Shown piece after piece: positions 59,414 through 64,000 of a stretch of DNA of 64,000 nucleotides; position 1 is the stretch's first letter; the number at the start of each line of letters is the position of its first letter. The stretch is from Penicillus capitatus. Lineage: Eukaryota; Chlorophyta. Location: NCBI GenBank assembly GCA_965649825.1, contig OZ287701.1, positions 1,054,001 through 1,118,000 on the forward strand. Direction: 5' to 3'. The translations under genes and the position numbers were made by a program. The notes beneath the pieces are model-generated. The model made no database searches. It saw nothing but the letters and a program-made list of their open reading frames with translations, and was not told the origin of the DNA.

Positions 59414-59998
59414 GAAAGCGTGGAGAGGTTTTCTGCTGCGTGTCCTTCGGCCGGGGATCACCAGAAGCCTCTGTTGCTTGATGGGACTTAGTTTGACTGT
59501 TGTCTGTGACTAATCGTAACAACGGACGATGAGACAGACCATTGCTGCTGACGCGGCGTGGCTTCGGTGACGATTATCGTCGATTTAATAACGTCTGTTG
59601 TTTTCTTGCGTCGTCGCCACGCGCAAACGTCTCGTCTCTTTGTCGGCGTGACGATCCATCGATATGACGCTGTCGCCTTCGAAATCGTCGCCGTCATCTC
59701 GACCGCCGTCGCCAACGACACGACACACCGGCAACGACGTTGTTTCCAAACCGCAACGTCTCAGACAGTAAGTCCATACCTGATGTCATCCTCGCGACAA
59801 GACGATTTTTCACTTGATCCGTTGGGCTCGTCTGTATGACCCGCGGAGCGACATGTTCACGCGTCTTGTGGCGATAGGGTGGTTGAAAGGATGTCGAAGT
59901 TTCGGTTCCTTCCTCATACGGCGACCGAGCCGTCGCTCATTGATGGGTCCAAATTTATGACCCATTTGTCGCTTTGATTTTGAATCTCTTGCTCTCAG
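59414..59998. other. Gap upstream of aminotransferase-like exons
   Basis: Should contain the 5' exon(s) of the downstream gene. Several ATG/GTG frames exist (for example from 59782, MSSSRQDDFSLDPLGSS), but I could not find the family's usual NLGVGAYRD strand, so no exon is called. Confidence 0.35.
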
Positions 59999-61327
59999 GG
60001 ACGATCTCGCAGTGGAATTGCCGAGTGTGTGCGCATTTGATGTCGTCCGAGAGGTCCCGCCTATCGATCTGTCGGCTGAGGGAGCCCAGATATCAGTTCT
60101 ATTCTAGGCAGAACAGCGTCTGCAGCGGAAGGCACTGGACAAAGAGTATTCTCTCTTGGATGGCGATCCTTCTTTTAACGAAGCCACCCGTCGATTTCTT
60201 ATCGGTGCTGATCCGCATTCCATCATTCCGAAGGTCTAGTCAGACAGACACACGTGTGATGCATCCGGGTGATATCTGAGGCGATGCTTTGCAGGATCGG
60301 GTGTCCACAGCGCAAACCTATGGCGGAATTGGAGCGCTTAGAATGTTGGCTGCCTTCATAGAGAAGTTCGTGCCCAATAGGACCGTCTTCCTTCCCGATC
60401 CATGCCCGGCACTCCACAAAGCTGTCTTGTCAGATGCGAGAGTTGCATGGCAGACGTACGCGTACTATGACACCGAGACACAGACACTCTGCTTCGAACG
60501 CATGCTGAATAACCTTATGGAAATGCCAAACGGCTCATTTGTCTTCATACATGGTTTTCTTATAACAGTGACGAGGCAGATGTCGATGGTGTGCCTTAGG
60601 TTGTGCCCACGATCCCACAGGAGTGGATTTCACCACGGAACAATGGAATCAGATTTCAGATGTCTGTGTCGAAAAGGAGCTGATGCCGCTCCTGGATTTG
60701 AGTCATCAAGGATTGGCAACGGGGTCTCTGGAACGCGATGCCGCTGCTGTGAAGGGCTTTGTCGAAAAGGGACTCGAAATCTGTGCGATTCAGTCCTATT
60801 CTAAAAACTTGGGCCTGCGTCAACATCGCATCGGCGCACTGCATTTCTTGCTCAGCAACAGCGGAGTCGTCGAGCGCGTACAGTCGCAGCTCAGATGGAT
60901 CGCTACTGGACTGTATGCGTTTCCTGCGATACATGGCGCACGTATTGTCACCGAAATTCTCAACGATCCCGCCCTGCTAGAGCAATGGAGTCTGGAGATC
61001 AGGCAACGCCACTCCGATATTGATCGTCGTCGTGAGGCCCTGACGAAACATTTGATCCACTATGCTCCCGAGAGAGACTGGACATACCTCTCGCAACAGA
61101 AAGGCTTGTACGTGTATACCTCCCTTACGCCTCTACAGGTGTGCTTCCTCAGTATGTGCCATATCCATCAAGGGAGACAAAACGATGTGTCCCAGATTGG
61201 AAAGCTGAGGCGTGATTATGGTTTATGCATTCAAGATGACAGCAGAATTTCTTTAGTCCATTGCACGACGTGCTCCACTGAGGCGATTGCAAAAGCGATG
61301 GTGGCTGTTCTCAGAGAGACCTCTTGA
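59999..61327 (+). CDS. Aspartate aminotransferase-like protein (class I, PLP), 5' end unresolved
   Basis: Exons found: 59999-60053, 60108-60233, 60295-60553, 60600-61138, 61196-61327, with GT-AG introns of 46-61 nt. Family landmarks in order: ELPSVCAFDVVRE|AEQRL, KALDKEYSLLDGDPSFNEAT, QTYGGIGALRMLAAFIEKF, FVFIHG|CAHDPTGVDF, LLDLSHQGLATGSLE, and SYSKNLGLRQHRIGAL with the PLP-binding Lys. The enzyme interconverts aspartate/2-oxoglutarate and oxaloacetate/glutamate. Several positions are unusual: LLDLSHQG where the family has FFD.AYQG, so the conserved Tyr is His. The N-terminal substrate-binding region was not located. It could be a divergent or decaying paralogue; the compartment cannot be told. 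Confidence 0.75.
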
Positions 61328-62596
61328 AAAGGGCATAGATCGCAGCAGAGGTGAATAGAGCGGTCGGAAACAATTGCAAGAGCAAAGATCGTTATTTACG
61401 GTGAACAAATCGAACAAATCGAACTCCATTATCACCAACCAATACGCAAGCGAGGAAGCATTGAGTTTATTGGAGATGGAGACAGAGTTACGCGGAGATT
61501 TATTTGACGCCGCTTGTTGCATCTCAATTGACTTTTTGTTTTTAAGTATCATTTTCGATATGCGCCCTCCCGCGCCAAGAATTCAGTTGCTAGTCGCATT
61601 CGAGAAATCGCAGGCCTATTGTTCTTACACATCCATCGATCTTGCCCATCATCCTGAAGCAAAACGATTAAAGAGATGTCTAAATGCAGGATGGTCCCAT
61701 CTCGACACAACATACTTCGCAGAATCTTGATCGCGCACAGGAATGGCTGAAATCGCCGCAACTGGACGACGAGCTCTGTCCGTTAAATGGGCCAAGAATA
61801 GAGATTAAAGTGCTCAGGGATGAACCCGCTGAAAACTTCGTGGCCGAGGAAGCTTCGATCATATGTCTTTGCCATTCCTACAAGCTACGTCTCTCTTTGC
61901 CCTCTAATCAAACCGACGAAGGATGTGAAAAAATTTGGCATGTCCACGCTATATGTGCATAAAGTGCCGTCTCAAACAAAGGATCATTGCTCAAGGACTA
62001 ACGTCGGAACCGTTCGGGAGCGACAGACGAGGATAGAAACATCAAATTCGACAATCCGAGGATAGAACAGACGGCGGATCGTGACAAACCATCGGGTCTC
62101 GTTCCTCTCTCGAGGTGGCGACGTACTTTGCAAATCTCCCCAATAAAAAACAATTCTGGCAGATACCGGCGAAGATTTTTGTTTCGCCTTTTCCCCTTGA
62201 GTCATTGTTGGCGTTGGGAGCTGAAAGCGAAGCGTCTCGTTTCTTTGTTCAGGCTCTGAAACCGTATGCAGCGACACTCAAGTTGTCGGCAAGATGGCGA
62301 TCTGCCGATGCGACTGTCTTGTTCCTAAGGGGTTCATGTCTCAAGGGGGTGCAGGTTGAATCATCCGAGGCGCTTTTCCCTGGTTCTGGCGCTAGGGTGA
62401 TTCACCTGCTTATAGAAGTCACCTCACTGAGCGGGTACTTAAGGGAGAAACCAGACGATTCGAGACCTTGCTCTGAAAACTGTAAACAAGTCTTCCGCTG
62501 TGTGAATCTTTCGTCCGGCCCGATCGCCGACACAAGTCGCTCGTGATTTCCTGTCTCTACCGTTTCGTCTTCGGACACGATCCCAGATTGAGTAAG
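61328..62596. other. Region with unassigned plus-strand frames
   Basis: Plus-strand frames at 61374-61730, 61684-61962 and 62115-62546 have protein-like stretches (ASEEALSLLEMETELRGDLF; LDRAQEWLKSPQLDDELCPL; NLPNKKQFWQIPAKIFVSPF), but I recognise no domain and could not connect them by convincing introns. One spliced gene or relic sequence are both possible. Confidence 0.3.
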
Positions 62597-62930
62597 TGTC
62601 AACGATGCAGTAGTCACGTCGCCTGCCGCAGCCATCGGAACGGTTGAGTCCATGTGTAACCACCCTGGCGCGCTGACCATCGGTCGCGACGAGTGTTTGC
62701 ATCCGACCGGCCTTTCTAACAATGGTCGGACGATGGTTGCTGAGAGTAGGCTGAAGTTCCCAGCCGTTAGACTTAAGGTTAATGAAGCCCCGATTATTCT
62801 GAGAATTTAATACGAATAGTCTCGTATCATTAATCTTGAGTTCCTGTTGCTACATCTGAGCGTTCGTTTGCGTCGTCGTCGCGTGCCGTTTTGACTCCGA
62901 GTTTCTGAAAAAGATTACATGATCCCAATA
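62597..62930 (+). mobile_element. Solo LTR, third family member
   Basis: 334 bp from TGTCAACGATG to GATCCCAATA, aligning along its length with 28229-28566 (GTAACCACC and GGCGCGCTG blocks, the same end). The TATA region is degraded (GAGAATTTAATACG). Flanking pentamers GTAAG and GTTGG do not match, so the insertion is older or the left end is slightly misplaced. Confidence 0.65.
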
Positions 62931-62974
62931 GTTGGACACCGCTCTCTGCGTACTTTCAACTTGAATCACTCCTT

Positions 62975-63292
62975 GTGCAGCCCGCCGGCAGGGTGGACAT
63001 CAGTCTGTTCAAGGAGTTAAGTAAAATGACTTATCTGACGGAAGTGGACATCGGCAAAGTAGATCTGGCCTCCCCGAGTGTCGCCGTTTTTCCCCGACCA
63101 ACTCGAAGTCGCTTACAATTCTTTGATATTACCGTACAGAAGACGATCCGTTCAGCCACAAATGGTATCAGCCACAATGGTATACAGTATCTGAAAGGAC
63201 CGACCAAGCTAAACACAAGCAGACTGTTCCGTGTATCGTCCCTCTGTCGCCTCGCATACCTTGTGACGCTTCAAGCGATTGGAGGAAGTTAG
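62975..63292 (+). CDS. Short hypothetical frame with an LRR-like stretch
   Basis: 106 codons between two solo LTRs, with LFKELSKMTYLTEVDIGKVD reminiscent of a leucine-rich repeat. Another LRR-like piece (RLLLNLGRLKSFRLSV) occurs in sequence around 63.7 kb after the next LTR, so these may be fragments of one older gene split by an insertion. No start or partner exons are certain. Confidence 0.25.
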   Translation: MQPAGRVDISLFKELSKMTYLTEVDIGKVDLASPSVAVFPRPTRSRLQFFDITVQKTIRSATNGISHNGIQYLKGPTKLNTSRLFRVSSLCRLAYLVTLQAIGGS

Positions 63293-63293
63293 G

Positions 63294-63620
63294 TGTCATA
63301 ATCGCCAAATACAACCGTCGCGAACTGTCGTCGAATCAATAACTACCGAGGCGCCTCTGTGCCATGAAGAGCGACTGGTGCATATCCTTTGTGACAGTTT
63401 TGGATAAAGGTAGGGAGGTTGCGGGCGAACTCGTCCTGAAGTTCCTGGCAGTTAGAAGTGGAGGATTGGGAACTTTAAACCATCCTGGGTATTTAAAAGG
63501 CAACAATTTCTTGCAAATAATCTTGAGGTCTTGATGCTACAGCTGAGCGCGTTTCTATCGACGTCCTCGCGTGCTAGTTCGACTTCGCGTTTTCTTTGAA
63601 GTGTTTACACGATCCCGACA
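63294..63620 (+). mobile_element. Solo LTR, fourth family member
   Basis: 327 bp from TGTCATAATCG to GATCCCGACA, with a clear CATCCTGGGTATTTAAAAGG promoter block matching the unit A and B copies. The end is the canonical CA. No perfect flanking duplication (TTAGG versus GCGGG). Same orientation as 62597-62930, 363 bp away. Confidence 0.65.
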
Positions 63621-64000
63621 GCGGGTGTTGCAGACGGTGAGTTTTATGGCCTGGAATGTCCACCTATTGGCCTACCTTCTGGAAGAACTGGATCTGTCTC
63701 TATCCGTGAACGTCTTCCAACCAGACTATTGTTAAATCTCGGAAGATTGAAGAGTTTTCGCCTCTCCGTTGCTCATGATGATCTCGATGAAGATTTCAGC
63801 CAAGGGCGATGTAAACTTCTTTGAGAATTCAGAGTCGAAAGGCGCGTGAACAATGACGATAAACCGCACTCGGATTTAGCACAGGGAATATTAGATTGAT
63901 TACGGAGAACTGTCGCGTTCAAGTAGTCGCGGTGGTTGAGGATTTCTCTAACCTTACGTCTAACGGCTGCGAGCTTTACGCCTCCTCGCACCATATCCAT
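63621..64000. other. Right edge, nothing certain
   Basis: A plus-strand LRR-like fragment near 63.7 kb and an open minus-strand frame running off the window (64000-63773). Neither is recognisable. Confidence 0.3.

Noticed and set aside
62597-63620. Two LTRs 363 bp apart as one short LTR retrotransposon
   Set aside because: The LTRs are no more similar to each other than to the unit A/B copies, their outer flanks do not match, and the interval lacks primer-binding or polypurine signals.

Overview
The window is eukaryotic nuclear DNA, most likely from a green-lineage (Viridiplantae) microalga. The evidence is a complete SBP-box transcription factor and a cadmium-induced-AS8-like glycine-rich protein (both plant/green-algal families), a eukaryotic tRNA-Glu, and many very short introns. 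Nearly every gene I could resolve splices through GT-AG introns of about 45-61 nt. I cannot name the species. LAYOUT. 0.2-1.2 kb: an inward-rectifier-type K+ channel gene on the minus strand. 1.8-42.3 kb: a tandem segmental duplication. Unit A is 1833-20498, unit B is 27107-42253, and a decayed 6.6-kb non-LTR retrotransposon (LINE) fills the junction. Read along the minus strand, each unit carries a RING-finger-like gene, a secreted beta-helix (PMP-repeat) gene or its remnant, a giant NACHT-HEAT receptor-like gene, and a gag-like retroelement relic. 44-64 kb: a single-copy region with an intact multi-exon PMP-repeat type I membrane protein, a small hypothetical gene, Misato/DML1, a mitochondrial carrier (head to head with Misato), PP2A B'' with EF-hands, the SBP-box factor, the AS8-like protein, tRNA-Glu, a secreted spondin-domain protein, an aspartate-aminotransferase-like gene, and a right end with two more solo LTRs and little recognisable coding sequence. 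MAIN POINT. In each unit two adjacent open frames that look like separate genes join cleanly through a 52-nt intron. This gives predicted proteins of 2666 aa (A) and 2405 aa (B): a ~500-aa helical N-terminus, a NACHT NTPase, then roughly 34 or 27 HEAT repeats of 37 aa. The repeat arrays have expanded independently in the two copies (222-bp units in A, 111-bp units in B). This is the architecture expected of a fast-evolving NLR-like recognition receptor. With the RING gene and the cell-surface beta-helix gene on the same strand, it makes a candidate immunity or self/non-self locus; that role is inference. The duplication also preserves its own history: each unit has a solo LTR of the same family where the other has the empty site, unit B lost 2.5 kb at a 3-bp microhomology, and sequence identity is patchy, suggesting gene conversion.
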